Virus record (IMG/VR): IMGVR_UViG_3300021138_000032
Coordinates: 1-55,804 of that record
DNA length: 55,804 nucleotides
Reading direction: 5' to 3' (one strand)
DNA from: a virus
Below, piece after piece: positions 44,614 to 54,418 of the stretch. Each line of letters starts with the position of its first letter. Positions within the stretch are counted from its first letter, which is position 1. A model generated the notes under the pieces. It made no database searches, was not told the origin of the DNA, and was given only the letters and a program-made list of their open reading frames with translations. Position numbers and translations under genes: made by a program.

Positions 44614-47600
44614 ATGCCAGTAATAAGTGATGCAGAATATGAAATTTTTTCAAAACAGATAGGTTCAATAAGCGAAAGATTTACTGGTTTTGAATCAAGC
44701 CTTGAATCAATGAGGAAAAAAACTGATCTTGCTGCACTAGGTATTAAAGATGATACTGATTTAGCCAAATCATATTCACGGTTAATGAGAGACCGTAAGG
44801 AACGCGAAAAAGAACTTCTTGATGCTCAGAAAAAAGGCAAGGCAACTGCGGAAGAAACTAGAGCTAGTTTAAAGTTACTAAATGATCAAACAAAAAGTGC
44901 TGTTCCTCCAGAGTTTAGAAGAAGTGCAGATGCTTATATCTCTGCACAGGAACAAATAACCAATGACACAATTGCTACAAATGAAATATTAAATGGTAAA
45001 TTTGTAAAATCTATCAGTGCTGCCGCCAGTGGATTAACAAGTTTTGCTGGAGGAATGTTAAAATCATATCAAGGAACTAGTAATGGTCTTGATATGGCAC
45101 TTGACACTGCTACAATGGCAGTTGACGCTGCTGGTTCTGGCATGTCTGCTGTTGGCAAAGGACTCATGAGTGCTGCGCCTGGACTTCTAGCACTTGGTCC
45201 AGAAATGGCACCTGTCGTAGTAGGTTTGGAATTTTTAGGTGGTGCATTAAACGCAGCCGCTGCAGCTACTGAAGCTGTTGGCAAAGTAATGCCATTTATG
45301 AACAAAGAAGTACAGATGGTATCTGCTGCATTTAAAACAGCAAGCAACAGTGGCGCAGTTTTTGCTGATGGTTTTACTGGTTTAAAGAACGCATCACAAA
45401 ATGCAGGTCTTGATGTGCAAACATTTAGTGCTTCATTAAAAGAAAATAAGGAAAACATTGCTCAAGCATTTGGTGGAGTTACTGCAGGTGCTAGAAAAAT
45501 AGGAGATGTTACTAAAAAACTTGATGTTACCCAATTTCAAAAACTTGGATTTGGTTTAGAAGAAATTCCAGGTTTAATCGCAGATGTTGGCGCTAGAATT
45601 AAAAAAAGTGTTGGTGGTGGTGGTGCAAGTGATGCACAGCTCGCAGAAGCAACTGCACAGTATGCAAAAAACTTGCGAATTATTGCTGACATAACTGGTG
45701 AAGATGCTAGAGTCAGAACAGCCGAAATTGATAAAAAAAATCAAGAAGCGTCGTATCAAGTAGTTGTTGCCAACGAGTATTCTCAATCTGCACAGTTAAT
45801 TACTGATAACATGAACAAAATGCCAAAACTTGGCAGTGATATGCTTCGTGAGTTAATTGCCAACCATGGTAACATAACAACTGAAGCAATGAATTATGCA
45901 AAAACATTAAATCCTGCTATATTTGAGGTAGCATCCAAAACATATGAAGCATTAAAAGCAGGCACATTAAATGAAAATACTGCACTTGAAGCTACGGTTA
46001 GCAATAGAGATGCAATAATAGATGGTTTCAAGTCAATGGGCGATGCTGCATTTGCTGGCAAAATGGCTGGCGGAGAATTACAACAAGCAACCACTGATGT
46101 TATGAATAGTTATCAGGAAGTTTTAAAATTTCCAGCTACTATTGAAGAGTTGCGAACTACTTTACAAAGACAAGCTGAAGCACCAAAAACAAAAGATACT
46201 ACAACTGATCAACTTGCTACATTAGAACAGCAAGGAATGGAACAACGAGTAAAGTTACAAAATATTACAACTGATTCTTTAGGCGCATATATGAGTGCGT
46301 TAACCAAAATTAATGAAGCAACCTTAGCATTTGCAAAAGGTTTCAGTGATGTTGTTGATACTATGACTGGTAAAAATAAAGACAAGTTAACTGAACAAGA
46401 AAAACAAACAGGACAAACAATTGCTAGTAAAACAGAGCTATCTGACAAAAAAACTGGTATTCTTTCAGTACTTGGTATTGGAACAAATGAAAAACAAGAT
46501 TTAGGCAATGACCTTACAAGAATGACTATGGATAAAGTTGAGGAACTTGCTAAACTCAACAATACTACTGTAGAAGAAATGGCTAAGAAAACTGGGTATA
46601 CAGTAGAATCATTAGCAACAGCACAGAAAAATTATCAAGCAGACCAGCTTGCAGCAATTAATGCTGCTGCTGGTGAAGTTGACTCATTTATGACTGCATC
46701 ACCAGTAAATCCTCCATCGCCTACTGTTGCTACTGCACCAAATGAATCAGATAAACAAAAAGAACCAGAGGTTCCAAAAAAATCATGGTGGCAAAGTATA
46801 TTTGGTGGCGATGGAAGTGCTGGCGGTAACATTCTTAGTGGCAGCGCAGAAGGATTCTTTAGTAAACTGCATGGCACTGAAACAGTAATACCGCTACCAG
46901 CAGGTATGTCTGGCGATAGTTTCAAACAACTTCTTGAAGTAGCGATTGGTGCGCTATCAAATAAAGATAAACCTGCAGTTGCACCAAGTAATAGTGATAC
47001 TAAAATATCACAAGATTCGTTAAATTCGCTGACAGGTTCTATGACTTCATCATTTACTCCTCTTACTACTGGAATAAATGATTTTTCTAATAGTGTTAAC
47101 ACTATAAGTTCCACTATGACAAATTTTGCAAAATCAACAGTGCAATCTATTGCCAGTTATATAGAATCTGCTAATCAAGCATTTGACCCACTAGTTAAAA
47201 AAGATAGCGATACTGCATCTTCATTTGATGCAATTAAATCACAGATTACACGATTTGTAGATATTGTTCCTACATTAGCACCAAAAGTTACTCCAGATGA
47301 AAATGCAGTAGACCCTATGACTTATGGAATAACACAAGTTACAGATGCCATTTCATCAATGATGGATACGAATAATCCAACGGATAGTATCTCTGCGCTG
47401 ATAACACAAAGCAAAGAACAAGCTGCCACTATACAAGATCAGATATCAAAAATGATTACTGATAGTTCTGGCATAAACTCTGGCGATATTTCTACACTTA
47501 TTGGTAATATTTCAGGCAGCATTAGTGGTTCAATAAAGGAACTTATCGCAAGCGGTAGCCAAGCTACTGATGAATCTACTGCGATGTTACTTCAGCAAAT

Positions 47601-48159
47601 GCCAGAATTAACTGATTCGCTTACTAACGCAGTGACTCCAATGAGTGATGGCATGGATTCATTGATGAAATCTATTATGGAACAAACTGGATCACTAGCT
47701 GATTTTATTAAATCAAGCAGTGTGACTGGCGATATGTTCAGTAAGTTTTTAGATAGCACACAAACTGATCCAAATACAAACAATGAAAACACTATAAGCA
47801 GTTATATTGATTCTATTAACCATATTTTTGACCCATTTGTTCAAAAGAAAGTTGATGATACAGTTCCACAAAACCCAGATACAACTATATCTGATAACAT
47901 CTCTAGTTTTGGCAGTGATCTTTCAAGTCTAAGCAATACTTTAATTGAACAGTTTTCAAAGCTTCTTGAAAATAACACAGGAACAAAAGAATCTATGGAT
48001 AACCTTGTAACTAAGGTTACACCAGTGGAAGAGTTGATGGTTCGTGAACCTAGAACAGATGAGTTACTTGAAATTTTAAATCGCCAAGTAGCTGAATTAA
48101 TTAGTTTGACTAGCAGCGTGGCTACCCATACAGAAACTACTAGCCTAAGAATAATGTAA
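44614..48159 (+). CDS. Tail tape measure protein
   Basis: 1181 residues with GGTGA ribosome site. It has the usual tape-measure make-up: an alpha-helical, coiled-coil N-terminus (LMRDRKEREKELLDAQKKGK), then a hydrophobic small-residue segment near residues 180-220 (AAGSGMSAVGKGLMSAAPGL, LLALGPEMAPVVVGL). Long helical Gln/Asn/Ser/Thr-rich repeats follow. A partial internal repeat, SYIESANQAFDPLVKK and later SYIDSINHIFDPFVQKK, lies in the last third. T4 gp29 is ~590 residues, so a longer tail would be expected if length scales. It is directly upstream of the portal gene and divergent from its chaperone. Confidence 0.72.
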   Translation: MPVISDAEYEIFSKQIGSISERFTGFESSLESMRKKTDLAALGIKDDTDLAKSYSRLMRDRKEREKELLDAQKKGKATAEETRASLKLLNDQTKSAVPPEFRRSADAYISAQEQITNDTIATNEILNGKFVKSISAAASGLTSFAGGMLKSYQGTSNGLDMALDTATMAVDAAGSGMSAVGKGLMSAAPGLLALGPEMAPVVVGLEFLGGALNAAAAATEAVGKVMPFMNKEVQMVSAAFKTASNSGAVFADGFTGLKNASQNAGLDVQTFSASLKENKENIAQAFGGVTAGARKIGDVTKKLDVTQFQKLGFGLEEIPGLIADVGARIKKSVGGGGASDAQLAEATAQYAKNLRIIADITGEDARVRTAEIDKKNQEASYQVVVANEYSQSAQLITDNMNKMPKLGSDMLRELIANHGNITTEAMNYAKTLNPAIFEVASKTYEALKAGTLNENTALEATVSNRDAIIDGFKSMGDAAFAGKMAGGELQQATTDVMNSYQEVLKFPATIEELRTTLQRQAEAPKTKDTTTDQLATLEQQGMEQRVKLQNITTDSLGAYMSALTKINEATLAFAKGFSDVVDTMTGKNKDKLTEQEKQTGQTIASKTELSDKKTGILSVLGIGTNEKQDLGNDLTRMTMDKVEELAKLNNTTVEEMAKKTGYTVESLATAQKNYQADQLAAINAAAGEVDSFMTASPVNPPSPTVATAPNESDKQKEPEVPKKSWWQSIFGGDGSAGGNILSGSAEGFFSKLHGTETVIPLPAGMSGDSFKQLLEVAIGALSNKDKPAVAPSNSDTKISQDSLNSLTGSMTSSFTPLTTGINDFSNSVNTISSTMTNFAKSTVQSIASYIESANQAFDPLVKKDSDTASSFDAIKSQITRFVDIVPTLAPKVTPDENAVDPMTYGITQVTDAISSMMDTNNPTDSISALITQSKEQAATIQDQISKMITDSSGINSGDISTLIGNISGSISGSIKELIASGSQATDESTAMLLQQMPELTDSLTNAVTPMSDGMDSLMKSIMEQTGSLADFIKSSSVTGDMFSKFLDSTQTDPNTNNENTISSYIDSINHIFDPFVQKKVDDTVPQNPDTTISDNISSFGSDLSSLSNTLIEQFSKLLENNTGTKESMDNLVTKVTPVEELMVREPRTDELLEILNRQVAELISLTSSVATHTETTSLRIM

Positions 48160-48173
48160 TAGCTGTATATTTC

Positions 48174-48181
48174 AATAAATA
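48174..48181 (+). promoter_or_regulatory. Late promoter motif AATAAATA before the portal gene
   Basis: Seven of eight matches to TATAAATA, 19 nt before the portal ATG, with GAGG as ribosome site between them. Weaker TAAATA cores also precede the genes at 50021 (GCTAAATA), 50339 (ATTAAATA) and 54569 (GGTAAATA). Confidence 0.5.
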
Positions 48182-48200
48182 TCCTACGAGGATTAGAAAT

Positions 48201-49988
48201 ATGGCGTGGAAAAAGCATTGGCGTATTGTAAGTGATGGTGCATACAGCCCAGTTAATGGCAGTGTAACTGATTATAGCAGTTATAACTATCTTGGTTCAC
48301 AAGCAAATGCTGCATATCGCAACTATCAAAGCATGTTACCAGATGTTTACAGCGGTCATCCTAATCGTATTGATCGTTATACTCAATACGAGAACATGGA
48401 TTTAGATAGCGAAGCAAATAGTGCAATGGATATCTTGAGTGAGTTCTGCACACAAACAAACGAAGATACCAGAACAGCTTTTCAGTTACATTTTCATGAA
48501 GATGCTACTGAAAATGAAACAATGATTCTAAAAGAACAACTTATTGCTTGGTATAAGTTAAATGAATTTGACCAGCGCATGTTTAAAATTTTCCGTAATA
48601 CGCTGAAATATGGTGATCAAGTATTTGTTCGTGACCCAGAAACTTATAAATGGTTCTGGACTGAAATGAATCGCGTATCTAAAGTTATTGTCAATGAAAG
48701 TCAAGGCAAGGTTCCAGAAATCTATTATATCCGTGACTTGAATCCTAATCTACAGAACAATACTATTACAAGACCGCCTGGTCCAAATGACAGTTATGCA
48801 TTTGCTCCTTATATGGGCGGCAGCAGAAGTTATACTGCTGGTGGTGAATTATTTTCACCTAATACTCGCTTTGGTGCAGGTAACAACGAGTTTCCTGTTG
48901 CAGCAGAACATATTGTTCATTTGAGTTTGACAGAAGGTTTAGATGTTAACTGGCCGTTTGGCGTTAGTCTGTTTGAAGCTATCTTTAAAGTATTCAAGCA
49001 AAAAGAATTATTAGAAGACGCTATTCTAATCTATCGTATCTCTCGTGCTCCTGAACGCCGCATGTTTAAGATTGATGTTGGTAATATGCCAGCACATCTT
49101 GCAATGCAATTTGTTGAGCGTGTTAAGAATGAAATCAATCAACGCCGCATACCTACACAAAGTGGTGGTGGTAGCAATCTTATGGATGCTTCCTATAATC
49201 CAATGAGCATGAACGAAGATTTCTTCTTTCCACAAACAGCAGAAGGTCGTGGTTCATCTGTTGAAGTGTTGCCTGGCGGTCAAAATCTAGGCGAGATTGA
49301 TGATTTACGATTCTTTACTAACAAGATGTATCGTGCTCTTCGTATACCTAGTTCTTATCTTCCGACAGGTCCAGAAGAAAGTGAACGCGCATTTAGTGAT
49401 GGCAAAGTAACAACGGCACTTATTCAAGAATATCGTTTCAATGAATATTGCAAGCGTTTACAAAAATACATTTCTCCAAAGTTTGATACAGAATTTAAAT
49501 TATTTTTAAAATGGCGTGGATTCAATCTTGATAACTCTATCTTTGAATTGCGCTTTAATGAGCCACAGAACTTTGCTGCTTATCGTGAAATTGAGCTAAA
49601 CACCAGCAGAATTGGTGCATTTACTCAAATCGTTGCTACTGAGTTTCTTAGTAAGAGATTCATGATGAAGAAATATCTTGGTCTTAGCGAGATTGAAATG
49701 GCAGAAAACGATAAGATGTGGCATGAAGAGCGTGGCGAAAAAACTCCAGAAAGCGCAATGCAAGGCAGTGATCTTCGTACAGTAGGCGTAACGCCTGGCG
49801 GTATTAATACTGACCTTGAAACGCTAAGTGATATTGAAGCTACTGGTCAAGAAGGCGGATTAGAGGGCGGTCCTCCTCCAGAACCAGGCGGCGAAATTGG
49901 TGCAGCAGGTGCTCCAAGTCCAACTGGCGGTGCTGGCGGCGGTGCTGCAGGTGGCGCTACTGCTGGCGCAGCACTTGGTGGCGGTTAA
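48201..49988 (+). CDS. 20: Portal vertex protein gp20-like
   Basis: 595 residues (T4 gp20: 524). The family core is unmistakable. It includes IYRISRAPERRMFKIDVGNM, FVERVKNEINQRRI, MSMNEDFFFPQTAEGRGSSV, LPGGQNLGEIDDLRFFTNKM, then YRALRIPSSYL. The N-terminal half has ENMDLDSEANSAMDILSEFC, typical of gp20. The last ~50 residues are a Gly/Ala/Pro-rich tail. The portal forms the dodecameric DNA channel at one capsid vertex and nucleates head assembly with the core proteins encoded just downstream. Confidence 0.93.
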   Translation: MAWKKHWRIVSDGAYSPVNGSVTDYSSYNYLGSQANAAYRNYQSMLPDVYSGHPNRIDRYTQYENMDLDSEANSAMDILSEFCTQTNEDTRTAFQLHFHEDATENETMILKEQLIAWYKLNEFDQRMFKIFRNTLKYGDQVFVRDPETYKWFWTEMNRVSKVIVNESQGKVPEIYYIRDLNPNLQNNTITRPPGPNDSYAFAPYMGGSRSYTAGGELFSPNTRFGAGNNEFPVAAEHIVHLSLTEGLDVNWPFGVSLFEAIFKVFKQKELLEDAILIYRISRAPERRMFKIDVGNMPAHLAMQFVERVKNEINQRRIPTQSGGGSNLMDASYNPMSMNEDFFFPQTAEGRGSSVEVLPGGQNLGEIDDLRFFTNKMYRALRIPSSYLPTGPEESERAFSDGKVTTALIQEYRFNEYCKRLQKYISPKFDTEFKLFLKWRGFNLDNSIFELRFNEPQNFAAYREIELNTSRIGAFTQIVATEFLSKRFMMKKYLGLSEIEMAENDKMWHEERGEKTPESAMQGSDLRTVGVTPGGINTDLETLSDIEATGQEGGLEGGPPPEPGGEIGAAGAPSPTGGAGGGAAGGATAGAALGGG

Positions 49989-50020
49989 TAACGCTAAATA
50001 ATTTACTGGAGATTTTTATA

Positions 50021-50242
50021 ATGGTACTAAACGAAATGTTTAATGATGAGAACGGGGCTTTTCAAGACCTTAGCCGTGATCAAAGTACTACAAAAATGAC
50101 CGATCTTCGTAAAACTAGACTTACACTGGCACAAATTAATCAACTTCGTAAGATGAATGATCAACGCAATGTAGAGTATGCTGAACAAATGACTAGAGTT
50201 CGTCAGCAATATGGCGCTACTGCAGCAGCACCGCCAGCCTAA
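50021..50242 (+). CDS. Small head-region protein (gp67-position)
   Basis: 73 residues with GGAG ribosome site. Main feature is a basic helical segment, LRKTRLTLAQINQLRKMNDQ, then RNVEYAEQMTRVRQQYG. It lies between portal and acidic core protein, where T4 has the small core genes 67/68. The sequence is not like acidic T4 gp67, so only position supports that link. A similar LRK-rich small protein occurs at this place in marine T4-like phages as far as I recall. Role in head assembly is inferred. Confidence 0.6.
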   Translation: MVLNEMFNDENGAFQDLSRDQSTTKMTDLRKTRLTLAQINQLRKMNDQRNVEYAEQMTRVRQQYGATAAAPPA

Positions 50243-50338
50243 AATTCACAAAATCGTCAAAAACAATCTATTTGAACAGGTATTTACAGCGTCTTATTAA
50301 ATATAAACATAGGACAAAACCCAACAGGAGTTTAACAT

Positions 50339-51187
50339 ATGCGTAGTCGTTACGAACAACTTATTGAATACATCATCAATGATGAAACCGACAAGGCCAA
50401 GGAACTATTCCATAACCTCGTTGTCGAAAAGAGCCGTGATCTTTACAACGAACTTGTTGCTGAAGAAATGGAAGAAGAAATGGAAGAAAATTGGGATCAT
50501 GACATGGACGAAGCTGGCGACAGCATGGACCAGACAGATGACATGATGCATGATATCGAAGCAGATCATGAAGGCATGGACCATGACGATATGGACATGG
50601 GCGATGATGGTATGGAAATGGGCGACGACGATGAAGATGATAGCCTAGATTCAGATAATGATGGCATGGGCGATCATGACGAACCAGCAACTAAAGGCGA
50701 TCTTGCAAGTTTCGAAGATGAACTTGATGCTCTAAAAGCTGAGTTTGAAAAGCTAATGTCACAAGAAGCAGAAGAACCAGAACATCAGGGCATGGATACA
50801 CCAGAAGAAGGCGTAGTTCGTGAGTATGTTGAAAAAGTTTCAAGTCCAGGAAACAGCGAAGGTTCACCAGTTGGTGCAGTTAATAGCTACAAGTCTTCAA
50901 CACAAAAGAAGAGCGTAGTTGCTGGTAAGAACGACATGGGCGGAACTGCAAAGAATCTAGTTCGTGGCGACTCAAACGAAGACCCAGATGGCAAGACTTA
51001 TAAAGGGCCAAGTAACGAATATAGCAAGGGCGAAGGCAAGCTTCCAGGCAATGGTAAGTTTCTAAACACTCCAGGCGCAAACGCTGGTAAGGCTTTTTCA
51101 AATGCTAAGAAGCCACAAAGCGCAGAAGGCAAGTTTGCAACAGGCGGCGGTCCAAACATCAATAAGAAAGATGTTCTACCTCGCTAA
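50339..51187 (+). CDS. Acidic prohead core protein (gp67/gp68-like)
   Basis: 282 residues. The N-terminus MRSRYEQLIEYIINDETDKA is helical. Residues ~45-115 are strikingly acidic and Met-rich (DMDMGDDGMEMGDDDEDDS). The C-terminal half is Lys/Gly/Asn-rich and looks disordered (KGEGKLPGNGKFLNTPG). Charged, degradable scaffold proteins of this type fill the T4 prohead core, and the gene sits directly before the gp21-like protease that would digest it. Strong GGAG ribosome site and high-expression codon choice. Confidence 0.68.
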   Translation: MRSRYEQLIEYIINDETDKAKELFHNLVVEKSRDLYNELVAEEMEEEMEENWDHDMDEAGDSMDQTDDMMHDIEADHEGMDHDDMDMGDDGMEMGDDDEDDSLDSDNDGMGDHDEPATKGDLASFEDELDALKAEFEKLMSQEAEEPEHQGMDTPEEGVVREYVEKVSSPGNSEGSPVGAVNSYKSSTQKKSVVAGKNDMGGTAKNLVRGDSNEDPDGKTYKGPSNEYSKGEGKLPGNGKFLNTPGANAGKAFSNAKKPQSAEGKFATGGGPNINKKDVLPR

Positions 51188-51199
51188 TAAGGAATAATA

Positions 51200-51826
51200 A
51201 TGAGTAATTTGCTTATCGAAAATCTTAGTTACGATCAGGCTAAAATGGAAATGAGTCATTCAGATGAAGGCAAAAACCTTTATCTGAAAGGCATTTGTAT
51301 CCAAGGTGGTGTGAAAAACGCTAACAGTCGTGTATATCCTATCACCGAAATCAATCGTGCTATTGAAACACTCAATAAGCAAATTAAAACAGGTTATAGT
51401 GTGTTGGGTGAAGTAGATCATCCAACCAACCTACGCATCAATCTTGACCGTGTAAGTCATATGATTACAGAAATGTGGTTAGACGGACCAAATGGTTTTG
51501 GAAAGATGAAAATTTTGCCCACCCCAATGGGTAATTTAGTTCGCACCATGTTAGAAAGTGGTGTAAAACTAGGAGTAAGCAGTCGTGGATCAGGTAATGT
51601 TAATGAACACGACGGCGCAGTTAGCGATTTTGATATCGTTACTGTTGATATAGTAGCACAACCTAGTGCACCTAATGCCTACCCAACTGCAGTCTATGAA
51701 GGACTCATGAATATGAAAGGTGGACATCGTGTATTAGATATGGCTAAAGATTTAAACAAAGATCAACGAGTTCAGAAATATTTACAGGAAGAAATCCGTA
51801 AATTTGTTACTGAATTGAAAATATAA
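51200..51826 (+). CDS. 21: Prohead protease gp21-like
   Basis: 208 residues (T4 gp21: 212). The family is a herpesvirus-protease-like serine protease (S80). Visible motifs are KGICIQGGVKNANSRVYP, GEVDHP with H74, and KLGVSSRGSG with the candidate nucleophile S127 or S128. A third conserved stretch is SDFDIVTVDIVAQPSAPNAY. In T4 it digests the core and cuts capsid proteins after (I/L)xE. A matching LAE site is present in the capsid gene downstream. It sits between the acidic core gene and the gp22-like scaffold, as in T4. Confidence 0.9.
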   Translation: MSNLLIENLSYDQAKMEMSHSDEGKNLYLKGICIQGGVKNANSRVYPITEINRAIETLNKQIKTGYSVLGEVDHPTNLRINLDRVSHMITEMWLDGPNGFGKMKILPTPMGNLVRTMLESGVKLGVSSRGSGNVNEHDGAVSDFDIVTVDIVAQPSAPNAYPTAVYEGLMNMKGGHRVLDMAKDLNKDQRVQKYLQEEIRKFVTELKI

Positions 51827-51841
51827 GTTCGGGAGAAATTA

Positions 51842-52942
51842 ATGTTCGAAGCTCTAAAACCATTACTAGATAACGGAATCCTGAACGAAGATACTCGTAA
51901 GGCTCTGGAAGAAAGCTGGAATCAGAAACTTTCAGAAGCTCGTGAGCAGATTCGTACAGAAATCCGTGATGAAATGGCAGGTCGTTATTCACATGACCGC
52001 GCTGTTATGGTTGAAGCTCTGGACAAGATGGTTAACGAATCACTAACTGCAGAAGTTCGTAAGATTGCTGCAGAGCGTGAAGCAGTTACAGAAGATCGTG
52101 TGAAGTTCACACAGCAAATGATGCAGAAGGCAAAGAATTTTGATAGCTATCTATCAGAATCACTAGCTGGCGAAATTGCTGAACTTCGCAGTGATCGTGC
52201 TACAATGCAAAACACAATTAAGAAACTAGAAGCATTTGTTGCTACTAATCTTAAGGCTGAAATCTCAGAATTTACACAAGATAAGATTGATCTTGCTCGC
52301 ACTAAGGTAGCAGTTGTTACTGAAGGCCGCAAGAAGCTTGAAGCTCTTCGTGAAAGTTTTGTTAAGAAAGCAAGTTCATTGGTTGAAAACACTGTAACAA
52401 ATCATTTGCGTTCAGAATTAAATCAACTCAAGACCGATATTCAAGAAGCCAAAGAAAATAACTTTGGTCGCAAAATCTTCGAAGCTTTTGCAACTGAATT
52501 CGGCGCAAGTTATCTTAACGAACGCGCTGACATCAAGAAACTTACTAAAAAGATTAACGAAATGTCTAATCAAATTAGTGAAGCTCGCGATGCCGAAGCT
52601 CGTGCAATGACTGAAGTTAAGGTAAAAAACCAAGAAATCCGTCGTATCAATGAAAACATGGAAAGAAACGGTAAACTCAACAATTTGCTTAAGACATTAA
52701 GCAAAGACAAAGCCGCTGTGATGTCAACACTGCTGGAATCAGTCCCAACAGACAAACTAGACGCAGCATTTAAAAAGTATTTGAACCATGTTATGGAAGG
52801 CAACGCTGTAGTTGCTCCTGTTTCAAAGCAGGTAATTGCAGAAAGTCATACTGAAGTAACTGGTAACCGTACTGTTAAACCTGATCAGAGTTCAAACAAC
52901 ATCGTTGAAATGAAGCGTCTGGCTGGACTAATAAGAAATTAA
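51842..52942 (+). CDS. 22: Prohead core scaffold gp22-like
   Basis: 366 residues (T4 gp22: 269). Almost entirely charged, alpha-helical coiled coil, for example RKALEESWNQKLSEAREQIR near residue 20. The N-terminus FEALKPLLDNGILNEDTRKA is similar to gp22-type scaffolds. It is placed between protease and major capsid protein exactly as in T4. It would form the bulk of the prohead core and be degraded by the protease. The C-terminus ends NNIVEMKRLAGLIRN, a short conserved-looking tail that may bind the capsid protein. Confidence 0.85.
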   Translation: MFEALKPLLDNGILNEDTRKALEESWNQKLSEAREQIRTEIRDEMAGRYSHDRAVMVEALDKMVNESLTAEVRKIAAEREAVTEDRVKFTQQMMQKAKNFDSYLSESLAGEIAELRSDRATMQNTIKKLEAFVATNLKAEISEFTQDKIDLARTKVAVVTEGRKKLEALRESFVKKASSLVENTVTNHLRSELNQLKTDIQEAKENNFGRKIFEAFATEFGASYLNERADIKKLTKKINEMSNQISEARDAEARAMTEVKVKNQEIRRINENMERNGKLNNLLKTLSKDKAAVMSTLLESVPTDKLDAAFKKYLNHVMEGNAVVAPVSKQVIAESHTEVTGNRTVKPDQSSNNIVEMKRLAGLIRN

Positions 52943-52959
52943 AAATTGGAGAAGACCCT

Positions 52960-54156
52960 ATGACACAAGAACTAATTGAAGGCCGTTGGGACGAAACCAA
53001 AGCAGCCCTACTCGAAGGCTTAAGCGGTAATCGTCGTACAACAATGTCTATGGTATTGGAAAATACCAAGAAGTATCTAGCGGAAAATGCTACAGCAGGT
53101 GGTACTGCTGCAGGTAATGTCGCTACTCTAAACCGTGTAATTCTACCTGTTATCCGTCGTGTTATGCCGACTGTTATTGCCAACGAAATCGTTGGTGTAC
53201 AGCCAATGACTGGACCTGTAGCACAGATTCACACACTCCGTGTTCGTTATGCTGATAGCTTTACATCAACTGGTTCAGGCCAGTTTGGTACTAACGCTGC
53301 AGCAGGTGACGAAGCACTTTCACCTTTCAAGATCGCTAGCGGTTATTCAGGTGCTGCAGCAGGCGTTAATGGTGACGGTTTCCCTGGCGCAACTGGTGCT
53401 CTCGAAGGTACTCCTGGTCGTCGTTTGAATGTGCAAATTCTAAAGCAACCAGTTGAAGCTAAGACTCGTAAGCTCTCAGCTCGTTGGACTTTTGAAGCTG
53501 CTCAAGACGCTCAAGCAATGCATGGTCTTGATATCGAAGCTGAAATTATGGCAGCTTTGGCACAAGAAATCACTGCTGAAATCGATCAAGAAATCCTTTA
53601 CAGCCTACGCTCACTAGCTGCAACTGAATATACATTCAACCAAGCTACTGTAAGTGGTACTGCAACATTCGTTGGTGACGAACATGCTGCTCTAGCAGTT
53701 CTAATCAACCGTGCTGCTAACCTAATTGCACAGCGCACTCGTCGTGGTGCAGGTAACTGGGCTGTTGTTTCAAGTGCTGCTCTAACTGTTCTACAGAGTG
53801 CAACTACTTCAGCCTTCGCTCGTACTACTGAAGGCGCTTTTGAAGCTCCAACAAACACTAAGTTCGTTGGTACTCTAAACGGCGCAATGCGTATCTATGT
53901 TGACAGCTATGCAACTGACACTATTCCAGTTCTAGTTGGTTACAAAGGTTCAAGCGAAGCAGACGCAGCAGCGTTCTATTGCCCATACATCCCTCTAATG
54001 TCTTCTGGTGTGATCCTTGATCCATCAACATTCGAGCCAGTTGTTGGCTTCATGACTCGTTACGGATTCGTTGAACTTACTAACCCAGCAAGTTCATTCG
54101 GTAACGCAGCCGATTACCTAAGTGAAATTGCTGTAAGCAACCTCTCATTCCAGTAA
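52960..54156 (+). CDS. 23: Major capsid protein gp23-like
   Basis: 398 residues, shorter than T4 gp23 (521), suggesting a lean HK97-fold protein with smaller insertions. Family motifs include VILPVIRRVMPTVIANEIVG, VQPMTGPVAQIHTLRVRY, AKTRKLSARWTFEAAQDAQA, and IEAEIMAALAQEITAEIDQE. The C-terminus has YCPYIPLMSSGVILDP and FVELTNPASSFGNAADYL, both typical of gp23. The likely maturation cut follows E42 in KKYLAE-NATAG, matching the (I/L)xE rule of gp21. Codon use is the most biased of the window. A strong terminator follows. Confidence 0.94.
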   Translation: MTQELIEGRWDETKAALLEGLSGNRRTTMSMVLENTKKYLAENATAGGTAAGNVATLNRVILPVIRRVMPTVIANEIVGVQPMTGPVAQIHTLRVRYADSFTSTGSGQFGTNAAAGDEALSPFKIASGYSGAAAGVNGDGFPGATGALEGTPGRRLNVQILKQPVEAKTRKLSARWTFEAAQDAQAMHGLDIEAEIMAALAQEITAEIDQEILYSLRSLAATEYTFNQATVSGTATFVGDEHAALAVLINRAANLIAQRTRRGAGNWAVVSSAALTVLQSATTSAFARTTEGAFEAPTNTKFVGTLNGAMRIYVDSYATDTIPVLVGYKGSSEADAAAFYCPYIPLMSSGVILDPSTFEPVVGFMTRYGFVELTNPASSFGNAADYLSEIAVSNLSFQ

Positions 54157-54179
54157 TCTGGTTTAAAGTCCTAATAAAG

Positions 54180-54206
54180 AAAAACCCCCTGAAAAGGGGG
54201 TTTTTT
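54180..54206. terminator. Bidirectional intrinsic terminator after the capsid gene
   Basis: AAAAACCCCC, loop TGAAAA, GGGGGTTTTTT. The stem is perfect and there are T-runs in both directions. It ends the head operon on the plus strand and the DUF1127 gene (stop at 54257) on the minus strand. Confidence 0.9.
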
Positions 54207-54256
54207 ATTATCTTTCTCTGATTTCAGGCCAGCCAGGTGTCATGTTAATCTCCTTA

Positions 54257-54418
54257 TTAACGACTTACTTGCATCTGTGCAACACGAGGAATGTCACAGC
54301 GTGAAATTCCAATATCTGCAAGATCACGATTAGTTAGATTGCTTAGTTCAATAACAGTACGACGATAACGATTATATTTTGCTATCTTTGTTGCTATGCG
54401 TTTTACGATGGTATTCAT
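54257..54418 (-). CDS. DUF1127 (YjiS-like) small basic protein
   Basis: 53 residues from the ATG at 54418, preferred because GGAG lies 9 nt upstream; a longer 61-residue reading has no ribosome site. The sequence shows the DUF1127 pattern: an Arg/Lys-rich helix, then RRTVIELSNLTNRDLADIGI, ending SRCDIPR. DUF1127 proteins are abundant in alphaproteobacteria, where some members act with RNA or in nutrient and stress responses. In this phage it may adjust host RNA metabolism; that is inference. It is a lone minus-strand gene between the capsid gene and a fibre gene, with its own promoter. Confidence 0.85.
   Translation of the reverse strand: MNTIVKRIATKIAKYNRYRRTVIELSNLTNRDLADIGISRCDIPRVAQMQVSR

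Noticed and set aside
45069-47114. Long minus-strand frames of 117-159 codons (45069-45458, 46209-46562, 46635-47114)
   Set aside because: They are antisense shadows of the tape measure gene, with Ser/Leu/Ala-rich composition and no start signals.
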